64,000 bases of DNA from JADHUC01 sp964623055 (lineage in GTDB: Bacteria > Planctomycetota > Planctomycetia > Pirellulales > Pirellulaceae): the NCBI GenBank assembly GCA_964623055.1, contig CAZURK010000050.1, positions 1-64,000 of the forward strand, given 5' to 3'. Both the position numbers and the translations under genes were made by a program. The notes below the pieces were generated by a model. It was not told the DNA's origin. It saw only the letters and a program-made list of their open reading frames with translations, and searched no databases. Positions 9,330 to 18,217 of the stretch are shown piece after piece. Each line of letters starts with the position of its first letter. Within the stretch, counting starts at the first letter, position 1.

Positions 9330-11600
9330 TCATTTGGCCGGTAGAACCTGGATCGCATCGGCGTGAACAGTGCCGCCAGCGTCTTCGGTGGCGATGACGA
9401 CGGCAGCCATCTGGTCGACCTTGAAGTTGAACTCGCCCAGCGAGATGAACCCGTTTGGCAGTGGCGCGGCCTCCCGCATGTTGATGCAGGTCGTCTTATC
9501 GCCATCGTCGCTGTGGACCGTCACAGGCACGTTGGTCGCCCGATTTTCGTGCGTTTGATAGGCCAGGCGGACTTCGTAGCGTCCACTGGCTGGCGGCTTG
9601 AACTCGAAGCGGACGGTGGCTCCCGAATCTGGCGATCCGTACAAATAGTTGTAGCCGACGTAGCCCTTCAGGCCTTGGCCTTCGGTCCATTTCCCCTGTT
9701 TCTTCGCTTGCCGATCGTCAATCACCAAGCCGGGCAGTTTCGTTGGATCGAGTCCCGTCGGCGGGCCGTGGGGCGGTGCTTCGGGCGGGACATCGCCCGG
9801 GATTACGATTTCGCTGCCCACCGTCGCGCGTCGTGCTTTCCCTGGCAGCCTCACTAGCTCTTTCAGTTCATCGAGGTGTTCGTCATAAACGTCACGCGGC
9901 GAGCAGTCGTGTATCGCGCAGATCGCGGCTGCTTTGCCCACCACTTCGCCCATCATGCCACACGTGTTCATCACGCGGACCGTCCCCAGCGCCTCGTGCG
10001 TTACGCTGACACAGCGACCGGCCATGAACAAGTTCGTCACGTTTCGCGAGTAGAAGCAGCGATACGGCACGGGGTAGCCATAGGTGCGGTCGACGCTTCT
10101 GTCAAACTTCGCATAGGAGATGAACGGATTGTCCGGATACTTCTTTGCGTATTGCTGCTTGGGGTAGTGCAGGTCGATGGACCAGGTGCTTGGCACGCAG
10201 CCATCGGGAAAGTCGCGTTTGGCCGCTATGTCTTCGCCGGTCAGGATGACATCGCCCAACAATCGCCGCGATTCGCGCGGGCCGCCGATGTAGGCGATCC
10301 AAGTCAACACAGCGTTCTTGTGCTGCTCGGCACCGTCTCCGTTTTTCATGGCATTGAACGCGCCGTAGACAGCCCGCAGATTCCAGTCGCGGATGGCTTC
10401 GGCGTCGTTGATCGGGTTTTTGTCAAAGCCGCTCTCCCAGAACCATTGTCCGTGGTGATCGCGCGGATAGGGGAAGTCGTCCATCTGCAAATCCAACGCC
10501 CACGGCGTCTCGGGAAACGAAGTCGGCTTGTCGGCTTCGTCCCATCGCCACATATTGCTCATGCCCATTCGGCCTTTCGGCGTCATGTCGTAGTGAGCGC
10601 CGGCCAGATAGCCGACCGTCCCGTGGCCCGTACAGTCGCAGTACTGTCGGCCCGTGAAGCGATTTCGTTCGCTGGTCCGCGTATCGAAGGCCAGTACCGC
10701 CGCGATTCGGTCGCCGTCCATTTCCACCTGGTAAGCGTGGTGGTTCAAGAACAAGTCGATGTTCTTCTCGGCTCGGACAACCGCTTCCTTCTTATCGTCT
10801 CCGAATTCCTCAGCCTGCCCCGGCGACTTCTTTGCGTCATCCTCGAATTCCTCGATGATCTCACCGATGCGAGGGAACCGTCCACGGCGCATCAGGCCGT
10901 TGGCCCAGACGCGGACTTCGCTGGACCCATTGCCGCCCAAGACGGGCCGGTTCTGAATCAGAGCCACCTTGCAGCCCATGCGTGCGGCAGAGATTGCCGC
11001 TCCCATCCCCGAATAACCGCCACCCACGACGACCAAATCGTATCCGCTCTTCTCAGTCGTCTCGTCGGACAGGCCCAGAAGCCCACGTCGCCAGCCGGGC
11101 AGTATGTCGAAGTCGTTGGGCGGAGCGGAATCCAAGTCGGTTGTGAATAGGACCGCGTCGCATCGGCCGTCGAAGCCAGTCAGGTCGTGCAGAGCTAGTC
11201 GGACGGTCTTCTGTTCGATGTTCACAACGCCACCATCATGCCAGAGCCAATCGGCACTCTTGGTGCCAAACGTCTCCTCCAGAGGTTCGTCGTTCACCAG
11301 CAGTTGAAACTGTCCCGGCTTTCCGGGTGCGTTCCATTGCGCCACCCAATCCTTGGTTCGTACGAATACGCGGTACTTGCCCGCCGCGGGAAGCTCGACC
11401 GTGGTTGTCGCATCGTCCACCGGCCGGCCCAAACCATGCGCAAGCAGATAGGGCGATCCCATGATATCGATGAACTGCGTATCCAGCTTCCAGCCGCCGT
11501 GTTTGTCAAAGCTCTCGGCTTCAATCAGCACATCGTCGGCGAATGTAGATTGCGTGAACGGGAGAAACAACGTTAGGGCTAAGATGAGTGTTCTTGACAT
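9330..11600 (-). CDS. Secreted FAD-dependent oxidoreductase with carbohydrate-binding-like domains
   Basis: A 756-residue protein. The start at ATG 11600 gives a clean signal peptide (MSRTLILALTLFLPF...FADD); the longer in-frame start lacks this. The first 170 residues look like a beta-sandwich. An FAD_oxidored-type Rossmann domain follows with GGGYSGMGAA (about residue 190) and PVLGGNGSSEVRVW. The catalytic domain ends near residue 600. The last 120 residues form a second beta-sandwich of the golvesin/xanthan-lyase-associated type (YEVRLAYQTHENRATNVPV). Planctomycetes often carry such proteins beside sulfatases. The reaction is unknown; oxidation of a sugar or a polyol is plausible. Confidence 0.85.
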   Translation of the reverse strand: MSRTLILALTLFLPFTQSTFADDVLIEAESFDKHGGWKLDTQFIDIMGSPYLLAHGLGRPVDDATTTVELPAAGKYRVFVRTKDWVAQWNAPGKPGQFQLLVNDEPLEETFGTKSADWLWHDGGVVNIEQKTVRLALHDLTGFDGRCDAVLFTTDLDSAPPNDFDILPGWRRGLLGLSDETTEKSGYDLVVVGGGYSGMGAAISAARMGCKVALIQNRPVLGGNGSSEVRVWANGLMRRGRFPRIGEIIEEFEDDAKKSPGQAEEFGDDKKEAVVRAEKNIDLFLNHHAYQVEMDGDRIAAVLAFDTRTSERNRFTGRQYCDCTGHGTVGYLAGAHYDMTPKGRMGMSNMWRWDEADKPTSFPETPWALDLQMDDFPYPRDHHGQWFWESGFDKNPINDAEAIRDWNLRAVYGAFNAMKNGDGAEQHKNAVLTWIAYIGGPRESRRLLGDVILTGEDIAAKRDFPDGCVPSTWSIDLHYPKQQYAKKYPDNPFISYAKFDRSVDRTYGYPVPYRCFYSRNVTNLFMAGRCVSVTHEALGTVRVMNTCGMMGEVVGKAAAICAIHDCSPRDVYDEHLDELKELVRLPGKARRATVGSEIVIPGDVPPEAPPHGPPTGLDPTKLPGLVIDDRQAKKQGKWTEGQGLKGYVGYNYLYGSPDSGATVRFEFKPPASGRYEVRLAYQTHENRATNVPVTVHSDDGDKTTCINMREAAPLPNGFISLGEFNFKVDQMAAVVIATEDAGGTVHADAIQVLPAK

Positions 11601-11617
11601 GCGGCAACTCCCACAGT

Positions 11618-11700
11618 AGGTCCCGTCTGCCGGACGGGACCTTGAAGCTGGAAAAAACGCGGACACCTCCGAGAGGTCCCGTCCGGCAGACGGGACCTAC
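11618..11700. repeat. Paired hairpin repeat, family B copy 2
   Basis: Two perfect hairpins in inverted order: GGTCCCGTC-TGCCG-GACGGGACC (about 11621-11643) and GGTCCCGTC-CGGCA-GACGGGACC (about 11674-11696). The spacer is about 30 bases and the loops are complementary. It fills the gap between the second sulfatase and the oxidoreductase gene. Confidence 0.85.
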
Positions 11701-11701
11701 A

Positions 11702-13483
11702 TTACCGCCGGACCACGTCGGCTTGATGGATGCCTCGTGTGCTGTTGGCGTGGGTTAACACGACCTCCAGCCGAATGTTGCCTTCTTCGAATCTGACGTT
11801 CTCGAACACGCACGATGTGGCTTCGGCGGGTACGTCGAGTCGGTGCTTTGCTTCGTCAATCGAAAGAATCGCCTCGCCGGCCTGGGGGCTCGAGGCGAAT
11901 CGGCAGCGGACATCGTATGCACCGCTGGCGGCTGCGTACAGCAACCAGTGTCCCATCGAATCGCGATGCCACGGGCGTCCGTGGGTGTGCCGCCAGTCCT
12001 GGCGAGTGAGGACGGTCGGATTCTCGTGCGGCGTGCCCACGTGAATGCGCGGCGGGGCGTAGTTTTCGGGCCGGGTGCTGCTGACGTCGCGAAACCAGGC
12101 TTCGTAATCAAGTTTCATTCTGGCAACGACATCCGCGTGCTGATCGACCACATTGTTCATCTCCAGTGGATCGGTCAGCATGTGGTAGAGTTCCAGTTTC
12201 GGTTCACCCGAAAAGCTCTCACGCCCGAAGCCGGTGGGATGCACCAGTTTCCACATCTCGCTGCGGGCCGCGAAGTTGTTGTACAGTACAGGGCGGTCGC
12301 CGCGGTGACCTTGGATGTAGATCGTTCGCGACGGTCGCTTGACCTTGGCGCCCCTCAACTCCAGCAGCATGCTGCGCCCGTCCAACTTCAATCCGTTCGG
12401 GCGCTCGACGTTGCACGCGTCTAGCAGCGTGGGCAGCACGTCGATGTGGGCCGATGGCGTGGCGCAGGAGGTACCGGCCTTCAACTCGGCCGGCCAGTGA
12501 ACGAAGAACGGCGAGCGAATTCCGCCTTCGTGCACGTGCGACTTATTGCCGCGCATTCCCGCCACGAAACGCCTGCCGTTGGGGCCGTTGTCCACCATGA
12601 AGATGACGATGGTGTTTTCTGTCAGGCCAAGTGAGTCAAGCTTGGCGAACAGCTTTCCGATGTTTTTGTCGACGTTGGTGATCATCGCAAAGATACGGGC
12701 TCGCTTGTCCGTGTCGGCGTTTTTCGGCAACGCGTGGCCTTTCTCTTGCGGGAATTGATCGTTGTTCAGGTTCTTCTCTTTGTACATTTCGTATTCGGCC
12801 TGCGGTACGTCGTGAAACGGGCCGTGCGGGCAGTTGTCGGGCAGGTAGACGAAGAATGGCCGATCCTTCTTCTTGGCCATCTCGATGAACTCGATCGCGT
12901 TGTCGTAATAGACGTCCGTGCAGTAGCCCGTCATCTGTTCCTGTTTCCCGTTGCGGAACAGGATGGGATCCGTGTACTTGCCTTCGCCGCCCGGTGGGTC
13001 GGACGGCTGTCCGATTCCGCCACCGCGATGTACCAGCGACACTTCGAAGCCCTGATCCATCGGTCGCATCGGGTAACAATCGCCAAGGTGCCATTTGCCG
13101 AAGATGCCTGTGGCGTAGCCCGCATCGCGCAGGATCTCGGCAATCGTCACTTCCTTCGGATCCATCATGGCACGCCCGATGTAAGTGTCGATGCAGCGGG
13201 TGCGATAATTGTATCGACCTGTCATCAGACACGCCCGAGTGGGCGCGCAGACCATCGAAACATAGAAGTTTTCCATCGTGGCGCTGCGCCGAGCCATTGC
13301 GTCGATGTTCGGCGTCTTGATCACCGGATTGCCCGTCACACCGAGATCGCCGTAGCCTTGGTCGTCCGTCATGATCAACACGACATTGGGACGCGCCGCC
13401 TCGGCAGCGACTTGGCCGCTTGCGCCGAGCAAGGTCAGCAGGCATACAAGAACGAAGGCGAGATTCCGCTGTGGTGGTCGCAT
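11702..13483 (-). CDS. Secreted arylsulfatase-type sulfatase
   Basis: A 593-residue sulfatase with signal peptide (residues 1-27). Its metal ligands are D40-D41 in IMTDDQGYGDLG. The formylglycine signature is C79-A-P-T-R83 followed by ACLMTGR. The conserved GKWHLGD and the second metal site MVDNGPNGRRF are present. The C-terminal 140 residues form an extra beta-rich domain beyond the usual sulfatase fold. It is first in the minus-strand group and faces the sulfate-exporter-like gene across a 283-bp divergent promoter region. The two sulfatases here are not close copies and probably cut different linkages. Substrate unknown. Confidence 0.93.
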   Translation of the reverse strand: MRPPQRNLAFVLVCLLTLLGASGQVAAEAARPNVVLIMTDDQGYGDLGVTGNPVIKTPNIDAMARRSATMENFYVSMVCAPTRACLMTGRYNYRTRCIDTYIGRAMMDPKEVTIAEILRDAGYATGIFGKWHLGDCYPMRPMDQGFEVSLVHRGGGIGQPSDPPGGEGKYTDPILFRNGKQEQMTGYCTDVYYDNAIEFIEMAKKKDRPFFVYLPDNCPHGPFHDVPQAEYEMYKEKNLNNDQFPQEKGHALPKNADTDKRARIFAMITNVDKNIGKLFAKLDSLGLTENTIVIFMVDNGPNGRRFVAGMRGNKSHVHEGGIRSPFFVHWPAELKAGTSCATPSAHIDVLPTLLDACNVERPNGLKLDGRSMLLELRGAKVKRPSRTIYIQGHRGDRPVLYNNFAARSEMWKLVHPTGFGRESFSGEPKLELYHMLTDPLEMNNVVDQHADVVARMKLDYEAWFRDVSSTRPENYAPPRIHVGTPHENPTVLTRQDWRHTHGRPWHRDSMGHWLLYAAASGAYDVRCRFASSPQAGEAILSIDEAKHRLDVPAEATSCVFENVRFEEGNIRLEVVLTHANSTRGIHQADVVRR

Positions 13484-13650
13484 GAGTTAGTCCTCGATAA
13501 TTCTGGTGGAGGATGAGGCAGATTCCCATCGGGCCGTTGCTTGTTCTCCTGCGAGCATAGTCATGCAGCGGATCTTGTCAATTCACCACTCATGGCGTTG
13601 GCGGAGATGTCGGCTTTTCCCGTGATCAATGAAACAGAGCCTCTCTCAGT

Positions 13651-13678
13651 TTCACTCTGTCTGCCGACCCGTTATACT
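13651..13678 (+). promoter_or_regulatory. Candidate sigma70-type promoter
   Basis: TTCACT and TATACT are separated by 16 bases, about 90 bases upstream of the exporter start codon, in the divergent region between two real genes. This is a match by eye only. Confidence 0.35.
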
Positions 13679-13766
13679 ATCCGGCCAAATAATTCTCTCA
13701 TTTTGCTAGTGCAGGAGGTGCGGTCACAGGCCGCTTCGAGGATTCTACCAAGAGAGGCAGTGCACG

Positions 13767-15719
13767 ATGTCCGAAGACAACCAAGCATCGGAACCAAAGG
13801 AAGATCAGGGTAAGAGCGGTTCGCGCTGGAGTGAACTCTACAAGACCGAAGACTATTGGGCCATTTGGCTGGGGTTGGCGATTATCGGAGTCGGATTGGC
13901 GATCTTTCTGCCGCGTCCGCCCAAGGACATGGAAGCGGAGATTGAGAAGTCCAAAAAGACCATGGTAGAAGAAAAGGAAAAGCCGTTTAAGACGATCGCT
14001 TGGTACAAGGCAGGCGACGACAAGAAGAAGATCAAGGCCACCAGCGGCGATTTCCCAAAGACAATAAAGAAATATACTGGCAAGCCTCACGGCTGGACCA
14101 CAAACCCACTGGATGCCTTTGTGGTTACCGACGCGCGGCTTGCACAGAAGAAAGCGAACGCGCAGGCAAAGTCCGATGCGGCAAAGGGGAACGCCGACAA
14201 GCTGGGGGCCGAAGCGCGAGCCGCCTGGAAGGCGGCCGAGGACGCCGACTTCAAGAACGAAGATCTGGCCGAGGAAGCCGCATCGGCGGCAAGCAAGTGG
14301 CTGGAGGCCAAGAGCGAGGCCTCTGAGAGGGCAACTTTGCAGGAAAGGTACGACGCAGCGGACGAAAAGGCCAGCAACCTGGAGGCCAAGGCCCAAGCCG
14401 CCGAGAAGGCGGCGCGGGACGAGCACTTCAAAGACGACGAACTGAACCAAAAGGCAAAGGCGGCCATTGCCGGTTGGCGTAATGCCAAACCGGACGTCTC
14501 TTCTGCCTCGAAGAAGCTGAAAGCGGCCAAGCCTGTCAACCAAGTTGGCTACTTGATCATCCTGGGTGCTGTGTTTGCGGTGCTGTTTGGCATCGGCATG
14601 ATTTTCATGGGCAAGTCGTTTGGCAAATTTGTATTGGGCTTCTCTTTCGTTTTTCTCATCGCGGTGCTTGCGCAACTGTTTGCGGCCCAGGCGAATATAA
14701 AAGCCGCCGGTTTCGGATACGCCGCTTGGGCGATCCTGTTCGGTCTGCTGATCAGCAACACGATTGGCACACCCAACTGGGTCAAGCACGCCGTCCAGAC
14801 CGAGTACTTCATCAAAACCGGCCTGGTGCTGCTTGGTGCCGAGATACTGTTCGGCAAGATCATGACCATTGGCAGACCTGGCATCTTCATCGCATGGGTA
14901 GTGACGCCGATCGTCTTGATTACCACTTATCTGTTCGGTCAGAAGATACTGAAGATACCCTCAAAGACACTGAATATTACGATCTCGTCCGACATGTCCG
15001 TCTGCGGCGTCTCGGCGGCGATTGCCACAGCAGCGGCCTGTCGCGCGAAAAAGGAGGAACTGACTCTGGCCGTCGGACTTTCGCTCGTGTTCACCTCGAT
15101 CATGATGGTCGCCATGCCAGCTTTCATCCGGACCGTCTTTCCGACTTTCTTGCCTGAAGACTGGCAGTGGCAGATTCTGGGCGGCGCCTGGATGGGCGGC
15201 ACGATCGACGCCACCGGCGCCGTGGCTGCCGCGGGAGAGTTCCTCGGCGAAAAGGCATTGTACGTAGCCGCCACGATCAAGATGATCCAGAACGTGTTGA
15301 TCGGCGTCATCGCCTTTGCCGTGGCGACCTATTGGTGTTTGAAGGTCGACCGCAAGGCAGGCCAAAATGTTGGGCTGATGGAGATCTGGTATCGTTTTCC
15401 CAAGTTTGTTCTCGGTTTCATCGGCGTATCCATTGTTTTCTCGCTGATCTACGACAAGATGGGGCCGGACGTGGGATACACGTTGATCGACAACGGTGTT
15501 ATCGGCGGGCTTACCAAGAGCCTTCGCGGCTGGTTCTTCTGTCTGGCATTCGTGAGCATCGGTTTGGCAACGAACTTCCGCGAGTTGAAGCAGCATTTCA
15601 AAGGCGGCAAGCCGCTCATCCTGTACGTGTGTGGCCAGTCGTTCAACCTTTGTCTGACGCTGCTGATGGCCTACATCATGTTCTTCCTTGTTTTCAAGGA
15701 AATCACGGAGAAGATCTGA
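13767..15719 (+). CDS. YeiH/PSE-family putative sulfate exporter with coiled-coil insert
   Basis: A 650-residue membrane protein. One N-terminal helix (about residues 28-50) is followed by a soluble, Lys/Ala/Glu-rich region (about 60-257). The core (about 259-650) has around eleven helices and matches the putative sulfate exporter family, including SDMSVCGVSAAIATAAACRA and GGAWMGGTIDATGAVAAAGE. Family members are usually about 350 residues, so about 300 are extra. The insert contains two similar 35-residue units (DADFKNEDL.../DEHFKDDEL...). AGAGAGG lies before ATG 13767. Its position opposite two sulfatases suggests disposal of released sulfate; this is inference, since the family's function rests on little experiment. 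Confidence 0.88.
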   Translation: MSEDNQASEPKEDQGKSGSRWSELYKTEDYWAIWLGLAIIGVGLAIFLPRPPKDMEAEIEKSKKTMVEEKEKPFKTIAWYKAGDDKKKIKATSGDFPKTIKKYTGKPHGWTTNPLDAFVVTDARLAQKKANAQAKSDAAKGNADKLGAEARAAWKAAEDADFKNEDLAEEAASAASKWLEAKSEASERATLQERYDAADEKASNLEAKAQAAEKAARDEHFKDDELNQKAKAAIAGWRNAKPDVSSASKKLKAAKPVNQVGYLIILGAVFAVLFGIGMIFMGKSFGKFVLGFSFVFLIAVLAQLFAAQANIKAAGFGYAAWAILFGLLISNTIGTPNWVKHAVQTEYFIKTGLVLLGAEILFGKIMTIGRPGIFIAWVVTPIVLITTYLFGQKILKIPSKTLNITISSDMSVCGVSAAIATAAACRAKKEELTLAVGLSLVFTSIMMVAMPAFIRTVFPTFLPEDWQWQILGGAWMGGTIDATGAVAAAGEFLGEKALYVAATIKMIQNVLIGVIAFAVATYWCLKVDRKAGQNVGLMEIWYRFPKFVLGFIGVSIVFSLIYDKMGPDVGYTLIDNGVIGGLTKSLRGWFFCLAFVSIGLATNFRELKQHFKGGKPLILYVCGQSFNLCLTLLMAYIMFFLVFKEITEKI

Positions 15720-15722
15720 ATT

Positions 15723-15744
15723 CCGAGTGGCTCGTGCCACTCGG
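15723..15744. terminator. Hairpin after the exporter gene
   Basis: CCGAGTGGC-TCGT-GCCACTCGG is a perfect 9-bp stem with a 4-base loop, starting 3 bases after the exporter stop codon. No T-run follows, so it may be a mobile palindromic repeat or a 3'-end stabiliser and not an intrinsic terminator. Confidence 0.5.
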
Positions 15745-15759
15745 ACGGAGCGACTCGAA

Positions 15760-16092
15760 ATGGAACGCTCGACAAACGTCCAGCGAGAATCGGCCGCGTC
15801 TTCGGATGTAGTTCGAAGTCGCGAGCCGAAAGCGTTTGTGCGCTGGGCGCGGTTTCTAGCTGGGGTGCTTGTGATTCTGCTCGTGGCTTTCGTCGTCATC
15901 CCCGGTGTTCAGCGTCTGGGGCCGGTGCGCGAGGTGCGCGATGCCATTGAAAGATCCGGCATCGACGCCACAGCTCTGTTCTATACGGAGAGCGAAGTGT
16001 CTGGCGAGGCGGAATCGTCGATCCGAAATGCCATCAAGTACTCGGCCCACCGAGACGAGGACGCTGTCCCGAGACACACAGCGAAGGATTAG
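15760..16092 (+). CDS. Small single-TM protein downstream of the exporter
   Basis: A 110-residue protein with one strong membrane helix (about residues 31-52, LAGVLVILLVAFVVIPGV). A short soluble tail contains REVRDAIERSGIDATALFYTE. ATG 15760 is chosen because the in-frame sequence before it is the hairpin repeat. It lies 40 bp after the exporter gene on the same strand and is probably cotranscribed. No known family is recognised. A role as accessory subunit of the exporter is possible but rests on position only. Confidence 0.65.
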   Translation: MERSTNVQRESAASSDVVRSREPKAFVRWARFLAGVLVILLVAFVVIPGVQRLGPVREVRDAIERSGIDATALFYTESEVSGEAESSIRNAIKYSAHRDEDAVPRHTAKD

Positions 16093-16110
16093 CCCGCATT
16101 TCTCACCAGT

Positions 16111-16178
16111 CACACAAGCCCGACGCGCAAGCGAGGGATGGCGGACGGTTTGCCCTCGCTCGCGCGTCGGGCTTGTGT
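16111..16178. repeat. Dispersed palindrome, family A copy 2
   Basis: Same element as 6801-6865, with arms CCCGACGCGCAAGCGAGGG and CCCTCGCTCGCGCGTCGGG and outer ACACAAGC/GCTTGTGT. It lies between two convergent genes, the small membrane protein (plus) and the first Cys-rich protein (minus). Confidence 0.88.
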
Positions 16179-16268
16179 CAACACACTGTCGCGGTTTCCC
16201 AGTCTGGTAAGAAATGCGGGTTGGCCACGACGCGCCGGAAGGGAAGGCCGTTTGACTGTGTGGTTTGA

Positions 16269-16853
16269 TCAGCGGCTCAATGATACGGTTTTGTCGATGA
16301 CGCGTTTGCCGTGCAGAACTCGGGCGTCGAGAGCCGGCGGTTCGGGCAGTTCGGTTTCGGGATCCAGTGCCGGAGCTTCCGCTTCGAATTTCGTTTCGCA
16401 GCCGCCGCACAGGTCTTCGACGACCCACTTGTAGCCGCCGCAGACCTTCTTTTCGATTGTCTTCTTCATCAGCTTCTTCTTTGTCGACACGTGCGCCCGA
16501 CTTGGGCACCAGTTGAACCAGACCGCTTTCTTCGAGTTGCAGGTGCCGCATTTGCCCTTCGTGCAATCGACGTGTTCGACGTTACGCTTGCAGCCACGCT
16601 TGCTGGGGCCGGGGACACAGAAGTCCTCGCATTGGCTGGCCCAACACGTGACCTTGATGGTTCGTTCCTCCTTGACCAAACGGCACACCTTTCTGCATTC
16701 GGCTTTGCAGCCACAACTCGCGCAAGAGCCTTTGCAGGCCACAGGAATGCGGGGCGGGGCAGCGCAGCCGTCCCCCCCTGTCGCGCCGTCTACGACCAGA
16801 CCTGCGAGAAGCACACAGAAGACCGCCGAAAGAGCCTTAGAGTATAGCGTCAT
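16269..16853 (-). CDS. Secreted Cys-rich protein, paralogue 1
   Basis: A 194-residue exported protein with signal peptide (MTLYSKALSAVFCVLLAGL...) and about 20 cysteines. It shares with the protein at 18732-19388 an ordered set of motifs: CGC...C...VCRL, TCW, C-x-PGPSK-x-GC, SKK-x-VW...WC, KKLM, LC-x-x-C and a C-terminal PEPP-x-x-DAR...GK. A good ribosome binding site (AAGGAGC) lies in the 23-bp gap after the porin gene, so both are on one transcript. The cysteines could form disulfides or bind metal. Cys-rich proteins are known in planctomycete envelopes, but I cannot place this family more exactly. Confidence 0.75.
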   Translation of the reverse strand: MTLYSKALSAVFCVLLAGLVVDGATGGDGCAAPPRIPVACKGSCASCGCKAECRKVCRLVKEERTIKVTCWASQCEDFCVPGPSKRGCKRNVEHVDCTKGKCGTCNSKKAVWFNWCPSRAHVSTKKKLMKKTIEKKVCGGYKWVVEDLCGGCETKFEAEAPALDPETELPEPPALDARVLHGKRVIDKTVSLSR

Positions 16854-16876
16854 GGTCGGCTTGCTCCTTCAATTTC

Positions 16877-18217
16877 TTAGAAATCGACTTGTCCGCGAAT
16901 GCCAAGGATGTCGTTTTCCGCCGTCGGGTCGCCATTGTCGTAATCGGTCCAACTGTGGATGTAATTGAACGTCCAACGGACGTGCGGTGTCCAGTACCAG
17001 TTCAGGCCCACCGTCAGATCGTTTTGCGTGCCGCCGTTGGCATGTCCGGTGCCACCCAGATCCAGGTACGACCAACGCGTGGTCAACTCCACAGCCCCCG
17101 TACCAATGCCGGCACCACGGACCATCCAGAAATTGGTGTGGGGTTTAAGCCGTGTGAACACTGCAGTCTTGCGCTGGTAGGCCCGATTCTCGCCTGTCAG
17201 GAACCAGCTACCGTAGACGTAGAAGCCGTGGAAGTCGAAGTTGTCGACGGGCGCGTACATGTACTCCGACTGCACTGAGAATGGGCCCCAGACCAGCGCG
17301 CCTTCTAGTCCCAACACGCTGTAACTGTCAGCCGCAATGGGGGCGGTCCTGAGCCAGGATCCGTTTTCGTGGACCTCGGGGCGAACGCTGAAAGCAACCG
17401 AGTCGTCTCGGTCGTCCACGTACTGGTATCCGATGGCGGCGTGAATCAGGTAGCGGCCACCCGATGGTTCGTCGTAGTATGGGGTGTACGTTGCTCGCCC
17501 GAGGGCTATTATGCCTTGGGCATCGCCTATCCGTTCCTTTCTCACCTGATCAATATCTTCAAAAAACGCGCCGCAGGACCAAGTGAAGTTTTCGCCGGCG
17601 GTGTGGTTGAAGGCGGCCACACCCGTCTGCCAACTGGGCGAGAAGACATTCGTCAATGAACGCTCGAAGAATGTCGTGTACCGGAAAATCGTCACATCTT
17701 CCAGGCTGAAAGGAGCTTTCATGTTGCCAAACCGGACATAGCCGAGGATCGGCACGTCGTGAATGCCGAAGTACATTTTCCTAATGGCCACACCTTCGCG
17801 ACCATCGTTTTCCGGTTCAAAGTCGAGATGAAACATGTAGTCATAAATGCCATAGCCTTCGCCTTTGGCAAACAGACGCAGACGACGGAATTCGAAGTAG
17901 TTTTCCGCATCGGCGACTTTCGCGACACTGCCCGCGTTCTGCGCGGCGTACATCACGTAGTCGCCCTGGATGTCACCGCCCACTTTGAGCGACCAACTCT
18001 CGTCCGAGACGTTTTCCCAGCCATCCTTGGTGCCTTCCCCCAATGAGGCTTCGAGCGTATCCAGACGTTCCAGGAGGCTCGCGTAGGAAGCCTCGGACAG
18101 CATCACACCGGGATGCTCGTCTTCGAGTGCGACATTCTCTTGCGATGCGGCAATTCTAGGAATGGTCATGAGGCATGCCAGCACGATGCCCATCCCACCA
18201 CACTTCAAGGTTCTCAT
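16877..18217 (-). CDS. OprP-like outer-membrane porin, paralogue 1
   Basis: A 446-residue beta-barrel protein of the phosphate-selective porin O/P type. ATG 18217 gives a proper signal peptide (MRTLKCGGMGIVLACLM...AAS); the longer in-frame start does not. After the signal a short coiled coil (LSEASYASLLERLDTLEASL) precedes the barrel, as in trimeric planctomycete porins. The barrel has alternating aromatic strands and ends in Phe (GQVDF), the usual outer-membrane insertion signal. Substrate specificity cannot be read. It is followed after 23 bp by the Cys-rich gene and is clearly paralogous to the porin at 19473-20897. Confidence 0.85.
   Translation of the reverse strand: MRTLKCGGMGIVLACLMTIPRIAASQENVALEDEHPGVMLSEASYASLLERLDTLEASLGEGTKDGWENVSDESWSLKVGGDIQGDYVMYAAQNAGSVAKVADAENYFEFRRLRLFAKGEGYGIYDYMFHLDFEPENDGREGVAIRKMYFGIHDVPILGYVRFGNMKAPFSLEDVTIFRYTTFFERSLTNVFSPSWQTGVAAFNHTAGENFTWSCGAFFEDIDQVRKERIGDAQGIIALGRATYTPYYDEPSGGRYLIHAAIGYQYVDDRDDSVAFSVRPEVHENGSWLRTAPIAADSYSVLGLEGALVWGPFSVQSEYMYAPVDNFDFHGFYVYGSWFLTGENRAYQRKTAVFTRLKPHTNFWMVRGAGIGTGAVELTTRWSYLDLGGTGHANGGTQNDLTVGLNWYWTPHVRWTFNYIHSWTDYDNGDPTAENDILGIRGQVDF

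Noticed and set aside
9876..11150. Open frame of 424 aa on the plus strand
   Set aside because: Antisense shadow of the FAD oxidoreductase gene in GC-rich DNA; no motif and no ribosome binding site.
13698..14789. Long open frame (363 aa) on the minus strand
   Set aside because: It lies antisense to the exporter gene, whose product has clear family motifs; the antisense frame has no domain and uses its low-complexity insert in reverse.
16111..16178. Family A palindrome considered as an intrinsic terminator
   Set aside because: There is no T-run on either side and identical copies occur inside an operon and far from gene ends; dispersed repeat fits better.
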